Of a DNA stretch of 64,000 nucleotides, positions 1 through 11,733 are shown in pieces. Made by a program: the position numbers and the translations under genes. The stretch comes from Antedon bifida (Eukaryota > Echinodermata > Crinoidea > Comatulida > Antedonidae), in contig OY727093.1 in NCBI GenBank assembly GCA_963402885.1, forward strand, positions 11,605,501-11,669,500, given 5' to 3'. The first letter of the stretch is position 1; every line of letters begins with the position of its first letter. Below the pieces are notes generated by a model. That model ran no database searches, was not told the origin of the DNA, and saw only the letters and a program-made list of their open reading frames with translations.

Positions 1-1096
1 CGCCATACACTTCACATTGTGAGATTCAATGAGGTCAAGTAGTGGGGCGGTAAATAAAATAAACAGAAGAGGACCAACCACAGACCCTTGTGGAACACCA
101 ACTGTAAGCAGAGTCGGGTTCGACAAAACATCCTTGATGACAATGGACCGGGACCTATCATTTAGATATGATGCAAACCAATTAAAACCAATTCCAGAGA
201 TACCGATGTAATAACTGCTTATGGTTGATGGTATCAAAAACAGCACTGAAGTCCAAAAGGACCATAAGAACCTCATTATGGTTGTCAAGTGCAATGCTAA
301 TATCATTATGCACAAGAAGAAGTGCAGATTCTACACTATGGTTTGCGTTGATCACATCCTAATACCTCATCTTTGTGATACTCCGTCTTGGCCTTGAAAA
401 GATGTTCATTGTAGTTAGTGCACTGATTATGGTACAGTTGTTTGTCTACCATGAGACCAGATTTCAGCCACTTGCGCTCCAGACGTCAACGCTCCTGCTT
501 CATTGAATGATGTTCACCTGTATACCAGGGTGCATGAGGGCGAAGCACAAGAGTGCGATGCATAGGTGGAGAATGAGAATCTAATATTTTCTGTAACGAC
601 ACATTATACCCCTTCACCATAGAATCAATGTCAGAGGCCAGGGAACATTGTGAGAGAGAATCATGAACATCTGACTGGAATTTGACGATGTCTATGTTTT
701 TGACATTTCGTGAAACTACTTGTGTTATGCTGGGCCCAGGACGATTGATGTCAACCTGACACTTAATGGCATGATGGTCCGAAGGCATACCATGTTGGAT
801 GGGTATTTTGCTAAGCAGGCCAGATTCTTTGCGGGAGATAAGTAAATCTAATGTATGGTTGGCGATGTGAGTTGGGTCATGGATGTGCTGATATAAATCG
901 AATGTCTCAAGAGTGTTGAGGAACAATACGGCAACGCTCTTGCATTGTAAATAAATAAAATCCACCATAAAAGCCCTTTAACTAATATTAGCTGACTCCT
1001 CGTTTTATGTAAATGTGGTGTGAACATAATTATGGGAGGGACGTGAATGTGCATATTTTGCATTGGGTGACTTTTCGAGCAAGTTAAACAGCCCAA
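1..1096 (-). mobile_element. LINE A, copy 1 (truncated by window start)
   Basis: Minus-strand remnant of a CR1/L2-like non-LTR retrotransposon. The 160-aa frame at 968-486 is the C-terminal part of an APE-type endonuclease plus linker (LETFDLYQHIHDPTHIANHT, then PSDHHAIKCQV). The RT part runs off the left edge of the window. It is nearly identical to 17836-18931 at a constant offset of 17,835 bp, so it belongs to a segmental duplication. The RT finger region between the endonuclease and the palm is deleted in both copies. Dead element. Confidence 0.85.
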
Positions 1097-1509
1097 TGTC
1101 TTGACATTTAAGATTAATCTTTTATAATAATATTATAGTCATGGTATTTATATTTTTAACCCCAAAAGTGTGCTTCTAATCTATGTTGTAAATTACTTAC
1201 GAAGCACATTTTAAAAGATATTCGTTTGTTCTTTGTTATGTCTTAAAGTTTTGCTTAACTCATGGTATGACATATATAATTACCGTATTTATTCGGATTA
1301 ACGTTTGCAAAACAATCAGTAATAAATCTATACATGCTGCAGCAGACACTGGGTGTGGGCTACCATGGTCTATTAATAGGCCTATTTCATTTCATTTATC
1401 TTTTTATTTCGGAATATCATGGTGACATAATATTATATCCATAGCAAAAAAGAGAAAAAAAAAATCTTAATCTAACAGCTCATAGAACAAAAACAAAGAT
1501 ATGTAAATA

Positions 1510-4358
1510 TATAAAGTCAATGCAACAAAGCATTCCATTGTATGTGCATTCTTGACACATTAAGAACGTGGCGATTAATGGCCATGATCAAGGAATTACT
1601 ACTTGCGTTCACACTAAAACTAAAAACAGATTTTCTAATGAACTCATCAAAGGATGGGACGTCATTTAAGACAAACATCATGCTTGCACTACAATGTCTA
1701 GGCTGCTTCAGCAGAAAACGTAAGGCATTGTTATAACATGCTTTCAGTGATCTCAGAGTGCTCTTATTATATCTACACCATAAGGTTGAACAGTACATGC
1801 TGACACAGTAACTCTTAAATAGATAACATTTAGTGTTAGTAGAACATTTTCCAAACTTTCTATTTAGAGAGTTGGCCCTAATGCAAATAGATCGATATTG
1901 ACGTTTGATGTCACTTTCATCACTCAGATTATTACTGATCACATGACCAAGATAGGTTATTGAATTATCAACGATTAGAGGTGCCCCATTTAAGGTAATA
2001 TGTGGAACACCTTTGAGGTTGCGGACTTTCGGGCAAAATAGCAAGCATTTGGATTTGTTTTCATTAAAAGTAATATCATGGTCACTAGCAAACCCTTCAC
2101 AGAGTCCAATTAGGCTTTGTAAGCCAGTCACTGACGGAGCCAAAAGGACCAAGTCATCGGCAAAGCTTAGGCAATTCAGTTTAAGACTGTTAATTTCACA
2201 ACCTTCTTTTGACTTAGTCAGTTCAACAGTTAACGGATCAGTGTACACATTGTAAAGTAGAGGGGACATAACGCCTCCCTGGCGAACCCCATTACGAACA
2301 GTGAAAGAATCGGAAACGGAACTACCCCACCTGACAACAAATTCCTGATTCCTATACCATGACCTCAGTATCTTAACTATAGGTGAAGGGGTACCCTGTC
2401 AATTAGGGTCTTGAAAAGTGTCCAGTGGTTCACTTTATCAAAGGCTTTGCTAGCGTCCAAGAAACAGCAATAAACTGGGCTACCATGATTGTTGTAATGC
2501 TCGATAATCTGTTTAAGAGCAAATATAAACAATTCGGTTGAGTGACCAGATTTGAAGGCAAACTGGTTGTCATGGGAGTCCAGTGAATTACCACAATGTT
2601 GTATCATTACAGATTCTAGAAGTTTAGAAGCTACACATGCCAAAGCTATTGGCCGATAATTCCCTTTATCAGTGATATTCCCTGATTTAGATTTAATTAC
2701 CGGCACAAGCGTGACTTTTGTGAGATTACTTGGAACAAACCCGTGAACAAACATAGCCTTAAAACATACACCTAAAATAATACTAAGTCGCTCAGAAGCG
2801 AATTTGAAATGCTCATTGCATAGACCATCATATCCCGCTGCTTTAGCATTGGGCAATTTGTCAATTAATAGCTTAATATTATGGGGTGAAACATCAATTT
2901 CACCGTCTGTACAGTTTTCAAGAGTTTCATTAACAAAAGTCTTATGCTCAGATGAGTCAATACTAGTAAATAAATCGGAGAAATGTTGACGCCATAGGTC
3001 ACAAATTTCATTTTCCCCTTTAGCACTACCAATAATGTTAGACTGGGAATTGGCGTAGTTGGCTTTCTTAACCTTACCCCAGAAACTATTATTTGTTTGT
3101 TTGTTTGTTTTGACCATATTTAATGAGGGTGATCCATCCAGCATTTGCTGATCATTACGGACCCTCAGAAGTTCACAAGACAAACATATACACAAGATGC
3201 TCTACATAAACAAAGTCTTATTACAAGTCTTTGGGAGTGGAGTTGTAATTTTGTCCTTAGAAAAATTCCTGACATGTGACAGGATTTGAACCCAGGACTC
3301 TTGGAGTGGTAGCCAAACATCATAACCACCAAGCCACAACTCCATTATAGTCCTTATCGTCAAAAGACTTGGCCATCGAGTCCGCCCTTAGCATTTCTTC
3401 GTTGGATTTACACTTTCTGAGGGCATTTTTGAAATTAGACCTAGTGATTTTCATGTGTTCATAGATGTGGCCATATCTGGGTTTACCCAACCCACGCCAC
3501 TTCAAAAATGCTTCCCGGGCATGTTTATGAAATCCAGCTACTCGGTTATTCCACCCAGGGACAACATTGACTTTTTGATTTTTAGTCGACTTAAAACACC
3601 ATTTAGAACTGACTTTCAGACACTCAATAATATTGTCATATAAATCACTAATATCATTGTAATGGCATTCATCTTTACATGAGGAATCATTACAAAGTAA
3701 ACCATCGCAATTGAGAGTAAGGTTACTAAGTAAGGATTCAGTTATCTCATTAAAATTGTTTATATCCTCCCTCTTAACATTATTCCAGTTAACTTTGATA
3801 AATTTTGAGGATTCATGCGTATTTTCACCCTTGTCATTACAATCATCACAAATATCAATGCCTAAATAGTCAAACGAAATAGGAAAGTGATCAAAACACA
3901 TAAAATCATAATTAACTATAAAATTACACAACAGAGAATGGGAACTATGAGTGCTCACAACATGGTCTAACCAACTTGTGGTACTGTGAGCATCACTAAA
4001 ATAAGTAAACGTATCTGAGTAATGACCTAAGTATTCCAAATCAGAGATATAACCAAGTTGTGTTCTTTACAGCAGACACGAATGTGTTCATTGGATTAAC
4101 AGGAATACAAGCTGATGATGCAGTTTGAACATCGCCTTCTTTAGTATTGGGATTCCCCTTACGAGGATTCCCTTCTATACTCTTGGAAATTTCACCAGCA
4201 ATTGCTTCAGCGGACGGAATTTGAGAATTCTTACAATCATGTGGTTTATAATACGGTTCGTCAAGAATAACGATTTGCTTTGTAGGATAATTCTCAGGTT
4301 TACGGGTAATCAGTGCAGGAGAATGCTGTGTCTGCATAGCTTCTCTCACTATAATCAT
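1510..4358 (-). mobile_element. LINE B, copy 1, interrupted by a SINE
   Basis: Minus-strand non-LTR retrotransposon relic of a second family. In element order it shows an N-terminal piece (4358-4041), endonuclease remnant and linker (4039-3320, with TTSWLDHVVSTHSS and FDHFPISF), RT fingers/palm (3195-2377, with AKAAGYDGLCNEHFKF, GNYRPIALACVASKLLE and FLDASKAFDKVNH) and RT palm/thumb (2269-1517, with FADDLVLLAPS). Frame breaks and a SINE at about 3200-3343 separate the parts. The clade is not certain from sight. Copy 2 lies at 19345-22185. Confidence 0.85.
3200..3343 (-). mobile_element. tRNA-derived SINE inside LINE B (copy 1)
   Basis: Read on the minus strand from 3343, the sequence starts GGAGTTGTGGCTTGGTGG (box A-like) and carries GGGTTCAAATCC (box B) at 3293-3282, followed by a non-tRNA body that ends near 3200. 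It splits the LINE B reading frame. The same insertion is in copy 2, so it predates the segmental duplication. It lacks a tRNA-like 3' end and is not a tRNA gene. Confidence 0.7.
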
Positions 4359-4422
4359 TTTATGTATAAATCTAAATTTTTAATTATTGTAGGTGTTGAA
4401 ATTTTATTGATACCGTAAGCAA

Positions 4423-5679
4423 CAATTACAATACAAACAAAAATTGATTTAATGAGATAATAATCATATAGGCCTAAGCATTAACAAAACTGAACATTGT
4501 TTTTCAAATTCATATATAGATAATAACAACACTTTAACAGTTCACCATATGCCTATTTTGTCAATAAAACAGATGGTCATATTAACATATAACAAACTAT
4601 TCAATATTTATGATAATTATAGGCCTTACATGATAATTATTATGCACCTTTGACAAACATGTTTATTTTTTGACTGTTTTTGAACGCTGTAACAAATACA
4701 AATGTGATTATGAAATAAAGTTTAAACTGAATAAGAAAATTAATTGTTTTAGAGTGTTTCATGACAACACTGCAACGACGCATCAATCGCAGTTAAAGAC
4801 ACATTTATTAACATACACCTGTCATACACCTGTCCTTATCAGGTATGTACAACTTTATATTTACTCTTTCATATTCAAATCATTTTTGTTAATGAAGACA
4901 ACATCATAGGCCATATCTTCTACCAATTTATATATAGATGCTTACGATACTGGACAAATTAAGGCATTATGTGGAGATACAGTCCAGAGAATCGAGTAAC
5001 GCGATGGTGACGGAGAAACGAAAAACTGTATTATGATATGATGATGACGACGACAGTCAAGGCGACAACGATTTGGAGGGAGTATTATTTGGAATGAATT
5101 ATAATAGATTAGGATTGCCAGGCAGCGTATTATCCTTTTGGAAATTTATAGAACTACCTCTATGAGCAAATTCATAGTCAGTCTACCATCCGATTATTTG
5201 ACCTCTTTTAAACCATACATGAGTCAAGTAGGGTAGACAGAATTGGACAGTCAGTGGAGGATCCATCATTATAGATTAGGGGGAGGGGGGAGAGTTAAAT
5301 ATTTTATAAATGATAAAAATGATCTGTCAGGTTGCAGGATAAAAAAGTCATTAATTTATTTTAAAAAGACATTGCTGTTAAATTTTAGTGGGTGCTAAAG
5401 CCTGTTTAGCCCCCGCCTGACAGTAGGTTCATGTCATCAGTTTGTATACACCTCAATCAAGTCTTGTACATCTGACGTAATATTTACGGCACACACTAAA
5501 GTACTTGAAAACTTCAAATTTATCGTTTACCACCCTGAACCTACGATCCTGTAGTAAAATCCCGAGTGAAATGGACATGGATGGAGTAGTCTGTCCAAAA
5601 GTGGACCGAAACTTCCTGATCTGACCGGGGATCTGACGAGGCCAAAACTTTGACCCTTTAGATTTCTTGGGGTTGGTTA
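4423..5679. repeat. 1.26 kb tandem duplication, unit 1
   Basis: Starts caattacaatacaaac and is followed head-to-tail by a near-identical unit at 5680-6942, with only a handful of substitutions and small indels. A diverged third version lies at about 22250-23330, where it is the 5' region of gene P1. The unit contains a P-type leader exon ending at 4842 (ATCAG before gtatgta) but no coding exon. Confidence 0.9.
4500..4842 (+). promoter_or_regulatory. Orphan P-family 5' module (copy 1)
   Basis: AT-rich upstream stretch followed by a putative non-coding leader exon whose 3' end is CTTATCAG at 4842, with donor gtatgt next to it. The same arrangement precedes P1. No signal-peptide or cysteine exon follows before the next unit, so the module is orphaned or drives only a non-coding transcript. 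Confidence 0.45.
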
Positions 5680-6942
5680 CAATTACAATACAAACAAAAA
5701 TTGATTTAATGAGATAATAATCATATAGGCCTAAGCATTAACAAAACTGAACATTGTTTTTCAAATTCATATATAGATAATAACAACACTTTAACAGTTC
5801 ACCATAGGCCTATTTTGTCAATAAAACAGATGGTCATATTAACATATAACAAACTATTCAATATTTATGATAATTATAGGCCTTACATGATAATTATTAT
5901 GCACCTTTGACAAACATGTTTATTTTTTGACTGTTTTTGAACGCTGTAACAAATACAAATGTGATTATGAAATAAAGTTTAAACTGAATAATTTTGAATA
6001 ATTAATTGTTTTAGAGTGTTTCATGACAACACTGCAACGACGCATCAATCGCAGTTAAAGACACATTTATTAACATACACCTGTCATACACCTGTCCTTA
6101 TCAGGTATGTACAACTTTATATTTACTCTTTCATATTCAAATCATTTTTGTTAATGAAGACAACATCATAGGCCATATCTTCTACCAATTTATATATAGA
6201 TGCTTACGATACTGGACAAATTAAGGCATTATGTGGAGATACAGTCCAGAGAATCGAGTAACGCGATGGTGACGGAGAAACGAAAAACTGTATTATGATA
6301 TGATGATGACGACGACAGTCAAGGCGACAACGATTTGGAGGGAGTATTATTTGGAATGAATTATAATAGATTAGGATTGCCAGGCAGCGTATTATCCTTT
6401 TGGAAATTTATAGAACTACCCTCTATGAGCAAATTCATAGTCAGTCTACCATCCGATTATTTGACCTCTTTTAAACCATACATGAGTCAAGTAGGGTAGA
6501 CAGAATTGGACAGTCAGTGGAGGATCCATCATTATAGATTAGGGGGAGGGGGGAGAGTTAAATATTTTATAAATGATAAAAATGATCTGTCAGGTTGCAG
6601 GATAAAAAAGTCATTAATTTATTTTAAAAAGACATTGCTGTTAAATTTTAGTGGGTGCTAAAGCCTGTTTAGCCCCCGCCTGACAGTAGGTTCATGTCAT
6701 CAGTTTGTATACACCTCAATCAAGTCTTGTACATCTGACGTAATATTTACGGCACACACTAAAGTACTTGAAAACTTCAAATTTATCGTTTACCACCCTG
6801 AACCTACGATCCTGTAGTAAAATCCCGAGTGAAATGGACATGGATGGAGTAGTCTGTCCAAAAGTGGACCGAAACTTCCTGATCTGACCGGGGATCTGAC
6901 GAGGCCAAAACTTTGTCCCTTTAGATTTCTTGGGGTTGGTTA
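5680..6942. repeat. 1.26 kb tandem duplication, unit 2
   Basis: Second unit of the tandem pair, 6 bp longer than the first because of a small insertion near 5990-6000. Ends tggggttggttac, the same junction as unit 1. Near identity implies a recent duplication or gene conversion. Confidence 0.9.
5757..6104 (+). promoter_or_regulatory. Orphan P-family 5' module (copy 2)
   Basis: Counterpart of the module at 4500-4842. The putative leader exon ends TATCAG at 6104 before gtatgt. Nothing resembling a family coding exon is found downstream on the plus strand before the CARD exon block. Confidence 0.45.
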
Positions 6943-7389
6943 CATCTATTACACTCTCACCTACTACTAACTAATCTAGGTGTAAAGCCTCAGCAGCGCC
7001 TTCCACTCTAGACTCTATAATAATGATCTATCTATACATTTTTATGAATAAGAATTGTTAAATAACACAAACATAACAAGGTTCTCAAATTGCTTATTCA
7101 TTTTTCTTCAGCTGCTTCAATTTAAGCTCTTCAATACATTCAATCGATAATTGAAGAACTGTTTCTTTATTTCTTTAGGCCGCCTACTTTTTAAATCATA
7201 CGCCACCCTTTACCAAATACTGATGAGAGTCGGGACTCTGAGATCAAGCAACTATGTGCTAGCCTCCTCCATTTGTTGTCAAAATAATCGTTTCGGTCTC
7301 TTCATCGAAAAAAGTTAATATTGATTCAAATAGGTGAATACGAAAAAAAGTGGTTTAAAAGATATGATGAGTAATAAATCAAATATACG
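6943..7389. other. Intergenic, no gene seen
   Basis: AT-rich sequence without a supported exon. Its right part (from about 7345) belongs to the duplicated CARD block. Confidence 0.6.
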
Positions 7390-7668
7390 TCAAATACTTC
7401 TACAATCTACCACGAATTCTGTTGTGAGGGTAATGTGAGGGACGAACAAAATGTTTTTAGAACACCTGTGCTTTTTTTGCGAAAGTAATCGCAGGAATAT
7501 GTCTGTACAATCGATAGTTGTCTTTCCACCCTGTATTTCTGTCTGTTCAGCTTTAGAAAAAACACCTTGATGTACTAATGAAGGTAATATTAAGGATACA
7601 TCAAGTTCATTCAACAGAGTGGCTTTGTGCTTATTTATTAATCTTGAAGCAAAATTAGCTTCAGCCAT
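7390..7668 (-). CDS. CARD-domain exon, copy 1
   Basis: Opens with ATG at 7668 (MAEANFASRLINKHKATLL) and runs 92 codons. The first 65 or so residues look like a death-fold CARD: amphipathic helices with NELDVSLILPSLVHQGVFSK and DCTDIFLRLLSQK, matching helices 1-4 or so of CARDs such as that of APAF1. CARDs mediate homotypic assembly of apoptosis and innate-immune complexes. The expected last helices (after LLSQK) are missing. The frame passes into KHRCSKN, and a possible donor (CACAG before gtgttc) lies right after LLSQK, so this is probably the first exon of a split gene, or a truncated copy. A TATA box sits about 50 bp upstream. Copy 2 is at 10866-11093. Confidence 0.55.
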   Translation of the reverse strand: MAEANFASRLINKHKATLLNELDVSLILPSLVHQGVFSKAEQTEIQGGKTTIDCTDIFLRLLSQKKHRCSKNILFVPHITLTTEFVVDCRSI

Positions 7669-7717
7669 ATTGTACGTTTAAGATACGAATGCGATACTTT
7701 ACATACAGGGGGCGCCC

Positions 7718-7725
7718 TATATATT
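7718..7725 (-). promoter_or_regulatory. TATA box of CARD copy 1
   Basis: On the minus strand AATATATAGGGCGCC lies about 50-57 bp upstream of the CARD start codon, which would give a very short 5' leader. The same spacing is kept in copy 2 (11143-11150). Confidence 0.5.
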
Positions 7726-7729
7726 GTCC

Positions 7730-8370
7730 AAACCAACCCTCTCAACCAATCTCTTTCAATATGAATGAAAGAATTATAAAGTATCACCAGTTCTCGATTT
7801 TAGGCGGCATGTACACATTCTTTTTATTCTAGGCATATTAGACGGGGTCTAGTGAAAATAATAAAAGAGTTTTATTTGAGACACTTTTATTGTAGACATC
7901 CATGTCTCTAAATTACATTTAATCAATGTTATAAAGCAAATTATTTGGCCTAAAATTGAAGCCAAAAATTACATCCGGAAAACTTAAGCCTACATGCTAA
8001 ATAATAATCTATTTTCTACTTCTTAGCATCGTCTATTGTTATGATCCATCAGCCCTGTTATGGTCCGGCAAACACTGTAATAAGAACCGAATCAATGTAT
8101 TCACTTGGCAGTCCATATGCTACAGATAACTCTTTCTACAAGTTTCAATCTATCATCCACCAATAAACTCCATGCCACTCAGGTTGCTGAACTTACCTTT
8201 AAAAGCTTATTAGACTATTTTATGCAGTCGCCACGGGTAAATAGACTTATCTTTGGGACTAAAAAACTGCACCCTTAATGAGGAATGTCCCCTGAATTGT
8301 TGTTGGTGTTAGTGTTTTGTGACATGACAACCATAAAATGTTCCCTGTCCCTTAATGGAGATGTTCAAAA
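7730..8370. repeat. Upstream part of duplicated CARD block
   Basis: About 7345-8370 matches about 10750-11790 closely in the same orientation. The stretch upstream of the CARD exon has no recognised gene. The block junction on the right is at 11790/8372, where the two copies diverge abruptly. Confidence 0.8.
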
Positions 8371-8850
8371 GAGACGTTCCAGAAAGATTAGCAATACATA
8401 CATGCATCTGTTTTACAATGAGAATATTACAACGCTTTTCAAATTAATTACACTAGTTCTTCTTGACTTTTTAAAAATGTATTTAGTATTTTGGCCTAAA
8501 TTAATTATTATCATAATAGTTAATTACGAACTGTAGGACACAGTTTAAACTGTTAAGTTGACTCAGGTTTTCAAAATGTATTATTTTGTAATAATCGTTT
8601 ATGATGAATAATAGAGCTAATAGAAATTTAAAAAAGAAAAACCACATAGTATTGATCTTGTTATTGTATTAGACCAGGTCAATATGTCCGAAATTATAAT
8701 CAGTGATTTCTGCTTAAAATCCCAATCCGATTGGCTACGGTACGGTAATACTGTAGTTCCTACATCCGGGAAAAACTGTCTATGTAGGCCTACTAAATAT
8801 CTTAAATTTATGAAATATTTCATAACTTCTTATTCACAACGTCTGTTTTA

Positions 8851-8897
8851 TTATCCGTTAGCCCTGTTAACGTCGTGTATGTTGCGATTAAATGAAG
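8851..8897 (-). pseudogene. Orphan tail exon of an M-D-like gene
   Basis: On the minus strand tttattacag is followed by a 47-nt exon coding SFNRNIHDVNRANG and a TAA stop, almost the same as the tail exon of M-D (15365-15319). Here it lies downstream of the M-A stop codon with no cysteine exon of its own. It could be a leftover of a duplicated M-D gene or an alternative last exon for M-A, since the phase is compatible. Confidence 0.5.
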
Positions 8898-9000
8898 CTG
8901 TAATAAAAAAAAAATCAGTGTAACACTTGATATCAGTGCGTTATCATCAAATCAATGACAATGGCCTAAATTGATCATTATCATAATAATTAATTACATA

Positions 9001-9772
9001 CTAACGGGCAGTTCTTGGTTCTTCTTCCGCCTCACGTATTGGCTCAGGTTCTGGTTCTGCGATTAACAAAAAGATGAAATCAACATCAATGAATTTAGAA
9101 CTAGAATATTCCATTATCAACATATCGTAAACGTGGGACAACTTTGTCCCCTGTTAATGGTGACAACGACAACTTACCGACCGGAAAATAAATACATGTA
9201 ATATTTCCAGCGAATGCACACATTCCGTTTTCTTTACATGGATTGGGATGACATGGATCGTCTAAGAATAAAAAAAGATAAAATCAGCATTAATAAAGCA
9301 TAATATCGAAATATCAAAACTGTGTGTCTTTATATCCCTGTTACTGTAGACTAATCGTGGGTTACAATTGTAATTAAAATGCATCATAAAACATCGCATT
9401 ATTCGAGATCTACGACTATAGTAAAGTTTCAATACTGTATGTTATTCCATGGTCACTCTAAAATGGTTTTAAAAGTAAAGTTAGAGTAAATGTGAAATAC
9501 AGTTTCATCAATCCAAATGCAATTGGCAAAACTTAGGTATTTAGTATAATGAATGGCTACAGAGCCACTAATTGTGATACGTCGTCAACTGTGTATAACA
9601 TCCTGAGAATGTCATGGAATTAGTAGACATTTAGGATAGTGCACATATTCAATTTAAAAAAAACTAATAATATTCATTGGACTATAAGTAGGTATCGGTC
9701 TCACTAACCTGCGCTAGACAACTCGACGGTTACATACAAAAACATGAATAGAATAATTGACAATCGAAACAT
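9001..9772 (-). CDS. M-A: secreted half-EGF peptide (3 coding exons)
   Basis: Exons 9772-9709, 9261-9178 and 9056-9001 join at phase-1 GT-AG introns to give 67 aa. Exon 1 encodes a signal peptide (MFRLSIILFMFLYV, ending in SSA). Exon 2 starts DDPCHPNPC and has four cysteines spaced C-x4-C-x5-C-x7-C, like cysteines 1-4 of an EGF domain. C4 is followed by IYF rather than x-C, so the second half of EGF is absent. Exon 3 gives an acidic proline-rich tail (EPEPEPIREAEEEP) ending TAR. The start lies at the first unit of a minisatellite that repeats the acceptor and ATG. A leader exon with donor AAG/gtgagt ends at 10274. Probably a secreted peptide; function unknown. The exon structure is inferred by hand, but a paralogue (M-C) keeps it. 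Confidence 0.72.
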
Positions 9773-10173
9773 CTTGCAGAAAAAGTCTATATTAAGAGGA
9801 GTAAGTGAAGAAAAACAAATATTTTAAAAGTTAAGAATAATTGACAATCAAAACATTTTGCAGAATGAAGTCTATATTAAGAGGAGTAAGTGAAGAAAAA
9901 CAAATATTTTAAAAGTTAAGAATAATTGACAATCGAAACATCTTGAAGAAGAAGTCTATATTAAGAGGAGTAAGTGAAGAAAAAAAAATATTTTAAAAGT
10001 TATGAATAATTGACAATCGAAACATCTTGCTGAAAGAAGTCTATATTAAGAGGAGTAAGTGAAGAAAAACAAATATTTTAAAAGTTAAAAATAATTGACA
10101 ATCGAAACATCTTGAAGAAAGAAGTCTATATTAAGAGGAGTACGTGAAGAAAAGCAAATATTTTAAAAGTTAA
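9751..10173. repeat. 85-bp minisatellite, 5 units, at M-A start
   Basis: Five head-to-tail units of about 85 bp, each beginning gaataattgacaatcg on the plus strand. The first unit overlaps the start of M-A exon 1. On the minus strand each unit carries a pyrimidine-rich tract, an AG and ATGTTTCGATTG, that is, a copy of the exon 1 acceptor and start codon. In the outer units the frame closes after about ten codons (MFRLSIILNF and variants). Unit 2 has slightly changed bases around the ATG. Confidence 0.9.
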
Positions 10174-10273
10174 GTATGATGACAATATGGATCACAAATA
10201 CAACAATATTGAAAACATGGAATAATGTAAATATGTAAACTGTTAATTAGATCTGAATAGAATGTTTACTCAC

Positions 10274-10345
10274 CTTAGTCGGTAATTTGTATCGTTACGC
10301 AAGCTCTCCGTAGACTAAAAGGTGTGGACCATGTAAACTGGTATT
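10274..10345 (-). promoter_or_regulatory. Leader exon/promoter region of M-A
   Basis: Minus strand: the sequence reads from GATAATAAATACC through CTTTTAGTCTACGGAG to CGACTAAG, then a strong donor gtgagt at 10273. Equivalent leader exons end at 12967 (M-B) and 14625 (M-C), and further orphan pieces lie near 10495-10560. The intron it opens contains the minisatellite. The 5' boundary is approximate. Confidence 0.5.
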
Positions 10346-10865
10346 TATTATCTCATCACGCATAAGTTTAAATATATTAATATTAACGATTATAATATTA
10401 GAAAAATTAGCAATAGAAATATACATACATCTGTTTTACAATTAGAATAATAAAACGCTGATTAGGCCCTACATACCAGTTTTTCTCGACTTTTTCTAGA
10501 CTAAAAGGTGTGAACATGTAAACTGGTATTTTATTATCTCATCACGCATAAGTTTACATATATTAACACTAACGCTTATAATAGAAATATTAGCAATACA
10601 AATATACATACGCATACATATACATCTGTTTTACAATTAGAATGATAAAACGCTAAATAAATTTTATACCAGTTCTTTTTTTTCATTTATTTTTTATTTG
10701 ACCTTCTTTATAGAGGGTGACTCTAAACAGCATATATGCTGACAATAAAAAAAGTGGTTTAAAAGATATGATGAGTAATGAATCAAATATACGTCAAATA
10801 ATCATGTTCATAATAGTTATTCCGAAGTAAGTACTTACTTACCTGAACAATCTACCACGAATCCG
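10346..10865. other. Duplicated upstream fragments, no gene
   Basis: Contains a second, partial copy of the M-family leader region (about 10495-10640) without a donor-linked coding exon, then the downstream edge of the CARD block copy 2. Confidence 0.6.
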
Positions 10866-11093
10866 TTAGGATATGAGGGTAATGGTAACACCTGTGCTTT
10901 TTTGCGAAAGTAATCGCAGGAATATTTCTGTACAATCGATAGTTGTCTTTCCACCCTGTATTTCTGTCTGTTCAGCTTTAGAAAAAACACCTTGATGTAC
11001 TAATGAAGGTAATATTAAGGATACATCAAGTTCATTCAACAGAGTGGCTTTGTGCTTATTTATTAATCTTGAAGCAAAATTAGCTTCAGCCAT
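10866..11093 (-). CDS. CARD-domain exon, copy 2
   Basis: Same first 60-odd residues as copy 1 (one change, D to E, in DCTEIFLRLLSQK). The T run at the end of the domain is six long instead of seven, so the reading frame differs after LLSQK and stops after STGVTITLIS, giving 75 aa. Upstream TATA at 11143-11150. Because both copies diverge in frame exactly after helix 4, the coding exon probably ends there, or one copy is frameshifted. Confidence 0.5.
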   Translation of the reverse strand: MAEANFASRLINKHKATLLNELDVSLILPSLVHQGVFSKAEQTEIQGGKTTIDCTEIFLRLLSQKSTGVTITLIS

Positions 11094-11733
11094 ATTGTAC
11101 GTTTAAGATACGAATGCGATACTTTACATACAGGGGGCGCCCTATATATTGTCCAAACCAACCCTCTCAACCAATCTCTTTCAATATGAATGAAAGAATT
11201 ATAAAGTATCACCAGTTCTCGATTTTAGGCGGCATGTACACATTCTTTTTATTCTAGGCATATTAGACGGGGTCTAGTGAAATTAATAAAAGAGTTTTAT
11301 TTGAGACATTTTTATTGTAGACATCCATGTATCTAAATTACATTTAATCAATGTTATAAAGCAAATTATTTGGCCAAAAATTGAAGCCAAAAATTACATC
11401 CGGAAAACTTAAGCCTACATGCTAAATAATAATCTATTTTCTACTTCTTAGCATCGTCTATTGTTATGATCCATCAGCCCTGTTATGGTCCGGCAAACAC
11501 TGTAATAAGAACCGAATCAATGTATTCACTTGGCAGTCCATATGCTACAGATAACTCTTTCTACAAGTTTCAATCTATCATCCACCAATAAACTCCATGC
11601 CACTCAGGTTGCTGAACTTACCTTTAAAAGCTTATTAGACTATTTTATGCAGTCACCACGGGTAAATAGACTTATCTTTGGGACTAAAAAACTGCATCCT
11701 TAATGAGGAATGTCCCCTGAATTGTTGTTGGTG

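Noticed and set aside
1542-2255. Plus-strand ORFs over LINE B
   Set aside because: Shadows of the minus-strand RT frame.
3272-3343. tRNA gene
   Set aside because: Boxes A and B are present, but the sequence continues into a SINE body, lacks a paired acceptor stem, and is shared with the LINE duplication.
9178-9261. Complete EGF domain
   Set aside because: Only four of six cysteines; the x-C after cysteine 4 is absent in this and nearly all other members.
9751-10173. CRISPR-like repeat array
   Set aside because: Units are contiguous 85-mers with no unique spacers, and the sequence is a spliced eukaryotic genome. It is a minisatellite.
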